Notes under the pieces: model-generated | What the model was told of the DNA's origin: nothing | Databases searched by the model: none | What the model saw: the letters and a program-made list of their open reading frames with translations, nothing else | Program-made: the position numbers and the translations under genes | Assembly: GCA_965641885.1 (NCBI GenBank) | Contig: OZ282574.1 | Location: 372,001 to 436,000, forward strand | Length of the DNA stretch: 64,000 bases | Direction of reading: 5' to 3' | DNA from: Pseudophaeobacter sp965641885 | GTDB lineage: Bacteria > Pseudomonadota > Alphaproteobacteria > Rhodobacterales > Rhodobacteraceae | Shown here: one piece after another, positions 49,501 to 58,177 of the stretch | Layout of the letters: each line of letters opens with the position of its first letter | Position numbering within the stretch: the first letter of the stretch is position 1

Positions 49501-51234
49501 GTGCCGGCATCATATCTTCGCAACCTGCCAGCGCTGGCATGGATTGCTCTTTCTGCGACAGTGCCTTTTGTATCCGCGCAAAGCGCTGCTGCTGATGGTC
49601 TGGCGGGGGCCTATCTCGCCGGGCGTGCGGCCACCTATGAAAGCGACTTCTCGGCGGCGGCAGAGTATTACACCCGCGCGCTGGTCCGCGACCCTGCCAA
49701 TCTGGTGCTGATGGAGAACGTGGTCTTTGCCCAGCTGGCGCAGGGCCGTTTGAAGCAAGCACTCCCTGTCGCAGAGCGGCTGTGGCAGGCCGGGGCGCGC
49801 AGTCAGGTTGCCAATATCGTTATGATGGGGGGCTTTGTCCTCGCGGATGATTATCAGGCCATTCTGGACCGTGATCTTGAAACACGGCAAATTCATCCGC
49901 TGGTGGACGGGCTGCTAAAGGCCTGGGCGCATATGGGAGTTGGCTCGGTTGATGAGGCAATCAAGGCCTTTGATCTCGTCGCCGAAGAAGAGGCCCTGCG
50001 GGCCTTTGCCACCTATCACAAGGCGCTGGCGCTGGCCTCGGCTGGCAACTACGGCGCGGCTGAAGCGCTGTTTGCCGCGGATGATGGCCAGCTCACGCGG
50101 CTGTCGCGGCGCGCGGCGCTGGCGCGGATTGAAATCCAGTCGCAGCTTGGCGAAAATGATATGGCGCTGGCCACTCTGGATGCCGCGTTTGGTGCTGGCA
50201 ATGATCCCGCCCTTGACGCAATGCGCAAGCGCCTTGGCGCCGGTGAGGCGCTGGGCTTCTCGGTTGCCAGTACAGCCCGCGATGGTATCGCTGAGGTGTT
50301 TTATACCCTTGCTGCTGTGATGACCGGCGAAGCGGCCAATGATTTTGTCCTGATGTATGCCCGCATGGCTTCGGCTCTTAGCCCCGAGCATGTGGATGCG
50401 GTGCTGCTGAGCGCCGAATTGCTGGATCAGCTGGGCCGCTATGAGCTGTCGATTGCCACCTATAAGCAGGTGCCAAGCGGCCATCCCGAGTATTACGCCG
50501 CCGAAATGGGCCGTGCCGAGGCGCTGCGCCGGGCAGCCAAACCGGATGCCGCCGCCGAAGTGCTGGAGCAGCTGGTGCAGGACTTTCCAACCCTGCCACA
50601 AATTTCGATTGGACTGGGCGATCTGCTGCGTCAGCAAGAGGACTATGTCGGCGCTGTTGCAGCCTATGATTCTGCGCTGGGCAATATGCCCGAGGCTTCT
50701 GGCAGTCGCTGGTTTCTGTACTACGCCCGCGGGATTTCCTATGAGCGGCTTTCTGAGTGGCCCAAGGCTGAGGCCGACTTTCGCGCCTCGCTGGAGTTGC
50801 GTCCCGATAGTCCGCAGGTTCTGAACTACCTCGGCTATTCCTTGATCGAGAAAGAAGACAAACTGGACGAGGCGTTGGGCATGATTGAGCGCGCCGTCGC
50901 GGCCCGGCCGGACTCGGGCTATATCGTCGATAGTCTGGGTTGGGTGCTGTACCGTCTTGGCCGCTATAGTGAGGCGGTGGGCCATATGGAGCGCGCCGTC
51001 GAGCTGATGCCGGTGGACCCGGTGGTGAACGACCATCTGGGCGATGTGTACTGGGCGGTTGGACGTCAGCGCGAGGCTGAATTCCAGTGGAAGCGGGCGC
51101 TGTCCTTCATTCGCTCTGGCAAGGGCGACGGCGAGGCTGATCCCGAGCGGATCCGCAGCAAGCTGGAACTGGGTCTGGATGCCGTTCTAGAGCAGGAAGG
51201 CGCCGCCCCTCTGCAGGTGGCCAATGGGGGTTGA
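49501..51234 (+). CDS. Tetratricopeptide repeat protein, secreted or periplasmic
   Basis: A 577-residue protein starting at GTG after AGGAGA, with a probable signal peptide (LAWIALSATVPFVSAQSAA). The rest is largely TPR-type helices: AAEYYTRALVRDPANLVLMENV near residue 60, further repeats, and well-formed repeats in the last 200 residues (AVAAYDSALGNMPEAS; AEADFRASLELRPDSPQVLNYLGYSLI; AVGHMERAVELMPVDPVVNDHLGDVYW). It is probably a scaffold in the periplasm. It overlaps the ispE start by 11 bases. Confidence 0.87.
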   Translation: MPASYLRNLPALAWIALSATVPFVSAQSAAADGLAGAYLAGRAATYESDFSAAAEYYTRALVRDPANLVLMENVVFAQLAQGRLKQALPVAERLWQAGARSQVANIVMMGGFVLADDYQAILDRDLETRQIHPLVDGLLKAWAHMGVGSVDEAIKAFDLVAEEEALRAFATYHKALALASAGNYGAAEALFAADDGQLTRLSRRAALARIEIQSQLGENDMALATLDAAFGAGNDPALDAMRKRLGAGEALGFSVASTARDGIAEVFYTLAAVMTGEAANDFVLMYARMASALSPEHVDAVLLSAELLDQLGRYELSIATYKQVPSGHPEYYAAEMGRAEALRRAAKPDAAAEVLEQLVQDFPTLPQISIGLGDLLRQQEDYVGAVAAYDSALGNMPEASGSRWFLYYARGISYERLSEWPKAEADFRASLELRPDSPQVLNYLGYSLIEKEDKLDEALGMIERAVAARPDSGYIVDSLGWVLYRLGRYSEAVGHMERAVELMPVDPVVNDHLGDVYWAVGRQREAEFQWKRALSFIRSGKGDGEADPERIRSKLELGLDAVLEQEGAAPLQVANGG

Positions 51235-52060
51235 GGCTTTTGCGCCCGCCAAGATAAACCTGACCCTGCATGTCACCGGCCAGCGCCCGGATGGCTATCA
51301 TTTGCTGGATTCCCTTGTGGTTTTTGCCGATATTGGCGACCGGCTGAGCATTGAGCCGGCAGAGGATTTATCCCTGACAGTAACCGGTCCAATGGCTGCA
51401 GGTGTGCCCAATGATGGGCGCAATCTGGTGCTCAAGGCGGCGCAGTTTGCAGGCTTTGCGGCGGGGCGTGTTGTGTTGGAAAAGAACCTTCCTGCGGAGG
51501 CCGGTATTGGCGGCGGCTCGTCGGATGCGGCAGCTATGCTGCGGGCTGTGTCACAGCTGACGGGTGCGCCTGTCGCCGTTGTGGCCGCAGGAGCCGAGGC
51601 ACTGGGTGCGGATATACCCGTTTGCCTTGCGGCGCGTGCCACGCGTATGCAAAATATCGGAGAGCAGCTGTCAGATATTGCTGAGCTGCCGGTGCTGCAT
51701 GCGGTTCTTGTCAATCCAGGTCTCAGTGTTCCGACGCCTGCGGTCTTTAAGGCTCTGGTGAAAAAAGAAAACGCTGCGATGCCTGCGGAGATCCCTCGAT
51801 TTGAGACAGCGTCTGACATGATGCTTTGGCTGCAGGTCATGCGCAATGATCTGGAGCCAGCAGCGCTCTCCTTGCATCCAGGCATTGGCACTGTGCTAGA
51901 AGCACTTGCCGAGCTTCCCGGCGCCAGCCTTGTACGTATGTCAGGGTCAGGCGCGACTTGTTTTGCGCTCTTTGCGCGCCGGGCGGAAGCCGAAGCGGCA
52001 GCGCTGAGGCTGGGGCAGAAATATCCCGATTGGTGGGTTCGACCTGCAACCCTGTGCTAG
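51224..52060 (+). CDS. ispE: 4-diphosphocytidyl-2-C-methyl-D-erythritol kinase
   Basis: A 278-residue GHMP kinase of the MEP pathway to isoprenoid precursors. Motif 1 FAPAKINLTLHVTG is at residues about 5-18, the ATP-binding loop PAEAGIGGGSSDAAA at about 88-102, and the C-terminal motif MSGSGATCFALF. ATG 51224 lies inside the end of the TPR gene, giving an 11-base overlap and translational coupling. Repeat copies C and D follow. Confidence 0.95.
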   Translation: MGVEAFAPAKINLTLHVTGQRPDGYHLLDSLVVFADIGDRLSIEPAEDLSLTVTGPMAAGVPNDGRNLVLKAAQFAGFAAGRVVLEKNLPAEAGIGGGSSDAAAMLRAVSQLTGAPVAVVAAGAEALGADIPVCLAARATRMQNIGEQLSDIAELPVLHAVLVNPGLSVPTPAVFKALVKKENAAMPAEIPRFETASDMMLWLQVMRNDLEPAALSLHPGIGTVLEALAELPGASLVRMSGSGATCFALFARRAEAEAAALRLGQKYPDWWVRPATLC

Positions 52061-52110
52061 AGCGCGGTTCTGTGGGGGCTGATCCCGTGAGGGCAGTCGG
52101 CACAGCAAAT

Positions 52111-52195
52111 GCTCCCGCCCGCAGCTTTCCCATCTAAAGATGGGGCGCTGCCGTTGGGCATGGCAGCGTGCTTACGCACGCTGCGGTTGGCGCGC
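52111..52195 (+). repeat. Dispersed hairpin repeat, copy C
   Basis: GCTCCCGCCCG is followed by CCCATC-TAAA-GATGGG (52129-52144), then GCTGCC-GTTGGGCAT-GGCAGC, and a perfect stem GCAGCGTGC-TTAC-GCACGCTGC near 52163-52184, ending GGCGCGCC. Blocks and order match copy B at 44.0 kb. It lies in the 336-base gap 52061-52396 between convergent ispE and the polyprenyl synthase gene; the middle of that gap (52200-52295) shows nothing recognisable. Confidence 0.65.
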
Positions 52196-52299
52196 CATTG
52201 CCATCTCAAATATTTAGGCGTGGGTACTATGTGGGGGCGGGCGGCCGGCATCTACAGTTACAGCGTTGGCCATTTGTCTGAAAGGGGGCTGTTAGTGCG

Positions 52300-52378
52300 C
52301 TGCAGCGCCGCGTGCAGCGCGGCGCCGGGCCCAACTGGTGCAGGGCATTTTAATGCCCGTACAACAGGCGGGAGCGCC
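52300..52378 (-). repeat. Dispersed hairpin repeat, copy D
   Basis: Read on the minus strand: GCTCCCGCC, a hairpin GGGCAT-TAAA-ATGCCC (52358-52343), CAGTTGGGCCCGGC, and an inverted repeat GCGCCGCGC / GCGCGGCGC around 52305-52325. The CAGTTGGGCCCGGC block with the following GC-rich stem is shared with copy E at 10.1 kb. Copies C and D face each other in the same gap. Confidence 0.6.
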
Positions 52379-52396
52379 ACGGCTAGCAGGCTGTAC

Positions 52397-53395
52397 TTAG
52401 TGCAGCCGGGCTACGACGTATTCTGCCAGATCATGCAGCATGTGCCGGATCGGATGATCTGGCAGATCCGCAAGCGCTTGGGTTGCTTTTTCGGCCCAGA
52501 GCAGCGCATCCCTGCGGGTCGCTTCCAGTGTGTCATATTTCGCCATCAAGGCCAGAGCCTGGTCCAGATCGCCCTCTTCCTGACGGCCCTTTTCAATGGT
52601 GCGCTGCCAAAAGGCCCGCTCTTCATCGGTGGCCTGGGCCACCGCCTTGATCACTGGCAGGGTCAGCTTGCGTTCGCGAAAATCATCGCCAACATTCTTG
52701 CCGGTTGTCTTGCTATCGCCCTGATAATCCAGCAGATCATCGGCAATCTGAAAGGCAATGCCCAGGGCGTCGCCGTAGTCATACAGCGCCTTCACCTCGG
52801 CGGCAGAGGCTGCGGCAATGACGCCACCAACTTCAGTCGCCGCTGAGAAAAGCGCCGCCGTTTTGCCGCGGACCACCTGCAGATAGATTGCCTCATCTGT
52901 TGCCAGATTCGAGGCGGCAGTCATCTGCAATACCTCGCCTTCGGCAATGGTTGCAGAGGCATTGGCAAGAATGTCGAGAACCCGCAATGATCCTGTTTCG
53001 ACCATCAACTGGAAACTGCGGGAAAACAGATAGTCGCCAACCAGAACCGAGCTTTTGTTGTCCCAAAGCAGATTGGCTGTTGGACGTCCCCGCCGCTGGC
53101 TGCTTTCATCAACAACGTCATCGTGCAGCAGGGTCGCCGTGTGAATGAACTCTACCGTAGCAGCCAGTTTGATATGGTGTTCGCCCTCATAGCCACACAG
53201 ACGCGCCGCCGCGAGGGTCAGCATGGGGCGCAGACGTTTGCCGCCAGCCTCAACCAGATGTGCCGTCACCTCGGGGATGCGGGGGGCATGTTCAGAGGCC
53301 ATCCGGGTCTGGATCAGCGTATTTACTGCGGCCATCTCGCCGCTCAAGGTAGCGGCCAGCATGTCATGTGGCTTCTGCGTCTTGACTTGGTTCAT
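52397..53395 (-). CDS. Polyprenyl diphosphate synthase (ubiquinone side chain)
   Basis: A 332-residue trans-prenyltransferase. The first Asp-rich motif is LLHDDVVDES at about residues 89-98 and the second DDLLDYQGD at about 219-227, with GGKRLRPML near the N-terminus and Gly-Lys-Thr (RGKTAALF) in the middle. It extends farnesyl or geranylgeranyl diphosphate by repeated isopentenyl addition; by length and neighbours (ubiA in this window) it most likely makes the octa- or decaprenyl tail of ubiquinone. Chain length is not determined from the sequence. Confidence 0.92.
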   Translation of the reverse strand: MNQVKTQKPHDMLAATLSGEMAAVNTLIQTRMASEHAPRIPEVTAHLVEAGGKRLRPMLTLAAARLCGYEGEHHIKLAATVEFIHTATLLHDDVVDESSQRRGRPTANLLWDNKSSVLVGDYLFSRSFQLMVETGSLRVLDILANASATIAEGEVLQMTAASNLATDEAIYLQVVRGKTAALFSAATEVGGVIAAASAAEVKALYDYGDALGIAFQIADDLLDYQGDSKTTGKNVGDDFRERKLTLPVIKAVAQATDEERAFWQRTIEKGRQEEGDLDQALALMAKYDTLEATRRDALLWAEKATQALADLPDHPIRHMLHDLAEYVVARLH

Positions 53396-53451
53396 TACAT
53401 TCCGGCTTTCAGGCTCGACAAGGCGCAGGCCTTGCCCTTAGATCCATCCCC

Positions 53452-53673
53452 ATGAAAGAACTTTTGCGCAGTACCGATCCAACCGTCCTGGCCTTTGCAT
53501 CCGCCCTTCTTCAGGGGGAGGATATAGACTGCTTTCAGATGGACGTAAATATGAGCATCCTTGAAGGGGGTATCGGTATTTTTCCGCGTCGCCTGATGGT
53601 GCGCGAAGGTGATTATACACTGGCGCTCCGGGCGATGCAGGACAACGAGATCCCGCTTGGCACCGAGACATGA
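53452..53673 (+). CDS. DUF2007-type small protein
   Basis: A 73-residue protein with the DUF2007 pattern: MKELLRSTDPTVLAFASALLQGEDIDCFQMD then a hydrophobic-acidic end (RLMVREGDYTLALRAM). It resembles a signal-transducing PII-like or ferredoxin-like small fold. It overlaps the next methyltransferase gene by four bases and is divergent from the polyprenyl synthase with 56 bases between starts. Function unknown. Confidence 0.85.
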   Translation: MKELLRSTDPTVLAFASALLQGEDIDCFQMDVNMSILEGGIGIFPRRLMVREGDYTLALRAMQDNEIPLGTET

Positions 53674-54545
53674 GCCTGCCTGGCAATGAGGGCCTGAGCC
53701 ACGACACTGGGTTTGCCTCGGATTTTCCGGATGAGGCCCAGGATTTTCCGGATGAGGCATTGTCCAGAAACGATTTTCTGGGTGGCCGGGTGCAGCTTTG
53801 GCAGCCGCGTCAGGGCTATCGTGCCGGGGTGGATCCTGTGCTTTTGGCGGCAGCCATTCCGGCCCGTGCAGGCGAGCGCGTTCTGGAGTTGGGCTGCGGC
53901 GGCGGACAGGTGCTGTTGTGCCTTGGCGCCCGGGTGCCGGGACTGTCTCTGACAGGCATTGAGTTGCAGCCCGGCTATGCCAGTCTGGCGCGGCGAAATG
54001 CAGCAGAAAACAACCAGGTTCTCGACGTGGTCGAGGCGGATCTTGCCCTGTTGCCAGCTGAGATGCGGCAACGTCAGTTCGATCACGTCCTGGCCAACCC
54101 CCCGTACTATCGCGCCGGTGCCCACAGTCCTGCAGAAGACGCCGGGCGGCAGATTGCGCTGGGAGAGAACACACCACTAGCGCTCTGGATCGAGACGGCA
54201 GCCAGGCGGCTGACCCATAAAGGCTACCTGCATATGATCCAGCGGGCGGACCGCCTTCCGGAGATGCTGATGGCCTGCGCGGGATGTCTCGGCTCGCTTG
54301 AGGTGCTGCCCCTTGCGCCCCGCCGGGGTCGCGCAGCCGAGCTGGTTTTGCTGCGGGCACGCAAAGGCGGGCGGGCAGATTTTCGCCTGCATGCGCCCCT
54401 GATCCTGCACGACGGCGAGCGTCATTTGAGCGATGTCGAAAGCTACCGGGCCGAGATCAGCGCCATCTTGCGGCAGGGCTGTGCACTGGAATGGCCGAAA
54501 ACCAAACTGGAAACCAAACTGGCACCCAAGCCGGCGCGCAGGTAG
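53670..54545 (+). CDS. tRNA1(Val) (adenine(37)-N6)-methyltransferase-like protein
   Basis: A 291-residue class I methyltransferase. Motif I is ERVLELGCGGGQVLLCLGAR at about residues 70-89, and motif IV NPPYYR (about 146-151) is the N6-adenine-type NPPY signature, as in TrmN6/YfiC. The N-terminal 35 residues contain a 21-bp direct repeat giving DFPDEA twice and look disordered. A Lys/Pro-rich tail follows the domain. It is translationally coupled to the DUF2007 gene. The tRNA target is inferred from the family. Confidence 0.88.
   Translation: MSLPGNEGLSHDTGFASDFPDEAQDFPDEALSRNDFLGGRVQLWQPRQGYRAGVDPVLLAAAIPARAGERVLELGCGGGQVLLCLGARVPGLSLTGIELQPGYASLARRNAAENNQVLDVVEADLALLPAEMRQRQFDHVLANPPYYRAGAHSPAEDAGRQIALGENTPLALWIETAARRLTHKGYLHMIQRADRLPEMLMACAGCLGSLEVLPLAPRRGRAAELVLLRARKGGRADFRLHAPLILHDGERHLSDVESYRAEISAILRQGCALEWPKTKLETKLAPKPARR
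53721..53762 (+). repeat. 21-bp coding direct repeat
   Basis: GATTTTCCGGATGAGGC occurs at 53721-53737 and 53742-53758, in a 21-bp period, encoding DFPDEA-Q-DFPDEA in the methyltransferase N-terminus. Confidence 0.8.
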
Positions 54546-54765
54546 GTATCGGCCAGTCTTTTTGCAAGTGAGCCCATCAAAGGTACATAAATTTTATGGG
54601 CTTTTGCGCTATAAAAATAACGATATTGGCGGGCTTTGGCCGATATGACAAATTCATGACAAAAACTATGCGACTGCGGCGTGACAGATTCAAAAACTTG
54701 TGCTCCACTCATATCAGCCCCGCAGGCATTGGGGCTATTCGTCTCGCTTTAAAAGGAGGAACGCC

Positions 54766-54945
54766 ATGAGCCTCAGCTCGCATCTCACCGAACTGAAAAA
54801 GAAGCATGACCACCTGAGTATGGAAGTAGAGCACGCTCATCGATCGCCGAGTACCGATGGGTTGCAGATCGCTGGTTTGAAAAAACAAAAACTAAAAATC
54901 AAGGAAGAGATCATGCGGCTGGGCAGCGAAACAGCGTCAGCATAG
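54766..54945 (+). CDS. DUF465 family protein (YdcH-like)
   Basis: A 59-residue helical protein: SSHLTELKKKHDHLSMEVEHAHRSP, then LKKQKLKIKEEIMRL. This is the two-helix antiparallel coiled-coil pattern of DUF465. Function is unknown. The start at 54766 follows AAAAGGAGGA; the frame extends upstream without a ribosome-binding site. The 220-base AT-rich gap before it carries its promoter. A terminator follows at 54987-55014. Confidence 0.9.
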   Translation: MSLSSHLTELKKKHDHLSMEVEHAHRSPSTDGLQIAGLKKQKLKIKEEIMRLGSETASA

Positions 54946-54986
54946 TCTTTGGTCACCTGCGGGTGAATCGAGTGAAGTAAGTCCCA

Positions 54987-55014
54987 GGGCTGCCAGATAT
55001 GGCGGCCCTTTGTT
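54987..55014 (+). terminator. Rho-independent terminator of the DUF465 gene
   Basis: GGGCTGCCA-GATA-TGGCGGCCC is a 9-bp stem with one G-T pair, followed by TTTGTT. Confidence 0.7.
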
Positions 55015-55109
55015 CTGAGCGCCGCATCCGACCCTGATTCTGCGCCTCTCATGTCAAACCGTAACGGGTCATACCATAGCGGGGCCAGCAAACGGGGCAC
55101 TTGTCTGCC

Positions 55110-55964
55110 TCAGCCGCTTTTTGCCGCGATTGCAGCGCCAGCCGTGATCAGCGCGGCCGCCAGCGCCAGCGCCCAGCTAGGATCAGCAACACCCGCCAGA
55201 ACCAGCACCAGGGTGGACAGCAGCGGCGCGGCATAAGAGCTGGTGCCAAGCATCTGGATATCGCCCTGTTTGACCCCAATGTCCCAGACATAAAACGCCA
55301 GTCCAACAGGCCCAAGCCCCAGGAGCAGCGCGGAGGCCCAGCCTACTGTGCCCTGCGGCCAAAGCGTGTCTTCCAGCGCAAAATGCAGCCCCCAGGAGGC
55401 TATGGCTGTCACGATGCAAAACACCGCCACCGAACTGGTCGGGGCGGCCCCCATCAAACGGGACAGGACCGAGTAGCCGGACCAGGTCAGAGCACAGAGA
55501 AAGGCGAGGAGGTAGCCGGGCAGGAACTCGGCCTGAAAACCACCAGAGCCGCCCAAGATGATCGCCGCAGCACCAGTAAAGCCCAAAAGCGCGCCAATCA
55601 TATGACCGGGGCGCAGGCGCTCCCCCGGCAGCAGACCGGAGAACAGCACGATCATCAAGGGCCAGAGATAGGCAATAAGCCCCGCTTCAGCAGCCGGGGC
55701 CAGACGCAGGGCGGAAAAATACAGGGCGTGATAGCCAAACAGCCCGAGTGAGCCAAAAGCGTATACTTTCCAGGAAACCGCGCGCAACTGTGCCAGCCCG
55801 CCGCTGCGGATGGTCCAGATCAGCCCCAGGGTGCCGCCAATGGAAAAACAGATCGCATTGAGCAACAGCGGCGGTGTCGGGGCCGAGCCGACCGTCAACA
55901 GCGCCAGCAGCGCCCAGAGCAGAACAGCAATAAATCCGACTGCGGTGGCTTTTGAACGGGTCAT
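55110..55964 (-). CDS. EamA/DMT family permease
   Basis: A 284-residue inner-membrane transporter with about ten helices in two EamA halves (AVGFIAVLLWALLALLTVGSAPTPPLLLNAICFSIGG-like first half; PLMIVLFSGLLPGE; GYLLAFLCALTWSGYSVLSRL; AAPLLSTLVLVLAGVADPSW). Family members export amino acids or other small metabolites. Its start overlaps the stop of the LysR gene by four bases, so the regulator likely controls this permease as part of one transcript. Confidence 0.9.
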   Translation of the reverse strand: MTRSKATAVGFIAVLLWALLALLTVGSAPTPPLLLNAICFSIGGTLGLIWTIRSGGLAQLRAVSWKVYAFGSLGLFGYHALYFSALRLAPAAEAGLIAYLWPLMIVLFSGLLPGERLRPGHMIGALLGFTGAAAIILGGSGGFQAEFLPGYLLAFLCALTWSGYSVLSRLMGAAPTSSVAVFCIVTAIASWGLHFALEDTLWPQGTVGWASALLLGLGPVGLAFYVWDIGVKQGDIQMLGTSSYAAPLLSTLVLVLAGVADPSWALALAAALITAGAAIAAKSG

Positions 55965-56908
55965 AATGCGGGGATATCCTCTACCGGGATGATTTGAAAA
56001 TCGTCAGAGATATAGGCCGTTTTCTCGATCTCGGCCAAAAACCAGTCGCGAAAGGCTGCGATTTGCGGCCGTTCTTCGGCGCCCGGCAGGCAGAGAAAGC
56101 GAAACCGGGCCTGGGTCTCTATGGCGATTTTGAACGGGGCGACCAGGCGGCCCTCCTGCAGGTCCTTGATGATCATGGGACGACGCCCAAGTGCCGCACC
56201 CATGCCAGAGACGGCGGCGTTGATAGCGTGATCCGCATTGGAGAAATGGGTGCCGTGATCGGGGGTGAAATCGATGCCAACAGCGCGAAACCAAGTGGGC
56301 CAGTCACAGAGTGGCTGCAAAAAGTCGATGGAATCATCAAAAATCAGCGGTGCGCTTTTTAGGCTTTCGGGGGTCGGAAACTGTGCGGCCATTTCCGGCG
56401 TCATCACCGGCGTCAGCCATTCCTTGCGGATTGGAACCGAATATAGCCCGTCATCCTGACCATAGCCAAAGCGGATCGCCACATCGACGTCATCCCGCGC
56501 CAGATCCATACTGCGCAGTGTCGCGGTAAACCGGAGGTCAATTTCGGGATGCGCCCGGGCAAAATCATATAGTCGCGGCGCCAGCCATTTGGCCGTCAGG
56601 GCGGGGCCGGCAGTGACCGTCAGCGCGCTGTTGTCCTGCAGACGTTTGGTGGCTCTCCAGGCGGCCGAGAGTGTTTCAAACCCTTCGGCAGCACCCGGCG
56701 CCAGGGTGCGGCCTGCCTCGGTGAGCTCAACAGCGCGGTTAAGGCGGCGAAACAGCGCCACACCAAGGTGCTCTTCAAGAGATTTGATTTGAAACGACAG
56801 CGCCGCCGGCGTCACGTTCAGCTCTGCTGCGGCCAGGGCAAAGGACATATGGCGGGCGGCGGCATCAAAGGCGCGCAGGGCGGTGAGGGGAGGGAGCCTG
56901 TCAGTCAT
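55961..56908 (-). CDS. LysR family transcriptional regulator (GcvA-like)
   Basis: A 315-residue LysR-type regulator. The helix-turn-helix is at about 15-42 (LRAFDAAARHMSFALAAAELNVTPAALSFQIKSLE), followed by the substrate-binding domain from about 90. The N-terminus PPLTALRAFDAAARH is typical of the GcvA subgroup. ATG 56908 was chosen over a GTG two codons earlier. It is in an operon with the EamA permease and divergent from a 51-residue ORF. Confidence 0.93.
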   Translation of the reverse strand: MTDRLPPLTALRAFDAAARHMSFALAAAELNVTPAALSFQIKSLEEHLGVALFRRLNRAVELTEAGRTLAPGAAEGFETLSAAWRATKRLQDNSALTVTAGPALTAKWLAPRLYDFARAHPEIDLRFTATLRSMDLARDDVDVAIRFGYGQDDGLYSVPIRKEWLTPVMTPEMAAQFPTPESLKSAPLIFDDSIDFLQPLCDWPTWFRAVGIDFTPDHGTHFSNADHAINAAVSGMGAALGRRPMIIKDLQEGRLVAPFKIAIETQARFRFLCLPGAEERPQIAAFRDWFLAEIEKTAYISDDFQIIPVEDIPAL

Positions 56909-57022
56909 GATCACACAAGTATAACTTAACTGAAGAGATGAAAAGTCTCGTTTGTGCGTTTTCCGCTAAAGCGTCATATTGGCTTCAGATAGACAATTTT
57001 GATCCGAATGGAGGCCGAAACG

Positions 57023-57178
57023 ATGGAATATTCTACCAGCAAAGACGTCAAGCAGGCGATGGAGCGGGCACATGATATCCGCAGTCAAACCCTTTTTGCG
57101 GGTGCCTCCTGGGTCTTCCATTTCTGCAAATCGGCGGTTGGTAAACTCGCCGGAACAGGGTTTTTCCGCTGGGCATAG
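57023..57178 (+). CDS. Small protein of 51 residues, unknown function
   Basis: ATG 57023 follows GGAGG by eight bases and leads to a 51-residue ORF with an N-terminal charged helix (TSKDVKQAMERAHDIRSQTL) and a hydrophobic C-terminal part (FAGASWVFHF). A strong rho-independent terminator follows after 26 bases, and the gene is divergent from the LysR regulator. These features support a real short gene, similar in pattern to small DUF1127-like proteins of the group, but I cannot name the family. Confidence 0.65.
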   Translation: MEYSTSKDVKQAMERAHDIRSQTLFAGASWVFHFCKSAVGKLAGTGFFRWA

Positions 57179-57204
57179 CGCGCATGTTCTTACGGAATGC
57201 AAAA

Positions 57205-57235
57205 GGGCCGGTCTGCAAAGATCGGCCCTTTTTTT
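57205..57235. terminator. Bidirectional terminator between the 51-residue ORF and phaB
   Basis: GGGCCGGT (57205-57212) pairs with ATCGGCCC (57221-57228) with one G-T pair, followed by TTTTTTT on the + strand; on the minus strand the left flank supplies TTTT. Confidence 0.88.
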
Positions 57236-57264
57236 GGTGCTGCTGCCCTTTAGGCGCGCGCCGG

Positions 57265-57987
57265 TCAGACGAAGAACTGACCGCCGTTGGCCGAGATGGT
57301 CGAACCATTGATAAAGCCAGAGTCGTCTGACGCCAGGAAGGCAACGCAGCGGGCGATTTCTTCCGGCTCGCCCAGACGGCCTGTCGGGATCTGGCTGATG
57401 ATTGATTCGCGCACCTTCTCGGGCACGGCCATCACCATTTCAGTTGCGATATAGCCGGGGCAGATCGCATTGGCGGTGATGCCGGCGCGCGCACCTTCCT
57501 GAGCCAGGGATTTGACGATACCCAGATCGCCGGCCTTAGTTGCGGCATAGTTCACCTGTGCGAACTGGCCTTTTTGACCGTTGATCGACGAGATCACGAT
57601 GACGCGGCCAAATTTGCGCTCGCGCATGCCGGGCCAGACAGGGTGAACCGTGTTGAACACGCCAGTGAGGTTGGTGTCGATCACTTCCTGCCACTGCTCG
57701 GGGGTCATCTTGTGGAATGGGGCGTCGCGGGTGATGCCGGCATTGGCGACAACGATGTCGATGGGGCCCAGTTCCGCTTCGACCTTGGCGATGCCCGCCT
57801 GGCTGTCCGCGTAGGAGCCGACATTCCATTTGTAGGTCTTGATGCCAGTTTCTTCGGTGAACTTTGCCGCCGCGTCGTCATTGCCAGCATAGGTGGCAGC
57901 GACGTTGCAGCCCTGGTCCTTCAGAGCCTTTGAAATTGCTGCGCCAATGCCGCGCGATCCGCCGGTGACGAGTGCAGTACGTGCCAT
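57265..57987 (-). CDS. phaB: Acetoacetyl-CoA reductase
   Basis: A 240-residue NADPH-dependent short-chain dehydrogenase reducing acetoacetyl-CoA to (R)-3-hydroxybutyryl-CoA for polyhydroxybutyrate synthesis. Motifs: TGGSRGIGAAI, VANAGI, SSINGQKGQFAQVNYAATKAG with catalytic Ser, Tyr and Lys, and ICPGYIATEMV. The closing sequence TISANGGQFFV is typical of PhaB. Although beside phaA, a terminator lies between, so it probably has its own promoter. Confidence 0.95.
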   Translation of the reverse strand: MARTALVTGGSRGIGAAISKALKDQGCNVAATYAGNDDAAAKFTEETGIKTYKWNVGSYADSQAGIAKVEAELGPIDIVVANAGITRDAPFHKMTPEQWQEVIDTNLTGVFNTVHPVWPGMRERKFGRVIVISSINGQKGQFAQVNYAATKAGDLGIVKSLAQEGARAGITANAICPGYIATEMVMAVPEKVRESIISQIPTGRLGEPEEIARCVAFLASDDSGFINGSTISANGGQFFV

Positions 57988-58127
57988 TCAATATTCCTCC
58001 AGTTCGAGATTCTCTCGGTAATCTTGCTACAGTTTGATAATGATATGCGCAACAATATTGCGCACCGGATTTTTGCCGCACCGCCGCGTAAATTGTCGCA
58101 CCTGCAGCAAACACCCGTAGTACCAAT

Positions 58128-58151
58128 AAAAAGGGCGCCAAAACGGCGCCC
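58128..58151 (-). terminator. Rho-independent terminator of phaA
   Basis: On the minus strand GGGCGCC (58151-58145) pairs with GGCGCCC (58139-58133) around a GTTTT loop and is followed by TTTTTATT. It lies after phaA and before phaB. Confidence 0.85.
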
Positions 58152-58177
58152 TGTTCTATGTCAAATTCTGCGACAAT

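Noticed and set aside
52061..52396. Remnant insertion sequence
   Set aside because: No transposase fragment or flanking target duplication is visible; the inverted repeats fit the dispersed hairpin family better.
52109..52846. 245-codon + strand frame from the repeat region into the polyprenyl synthase gene
   Set aside because: The first part is repeat DNA and the second part is antisense to a certain gene.
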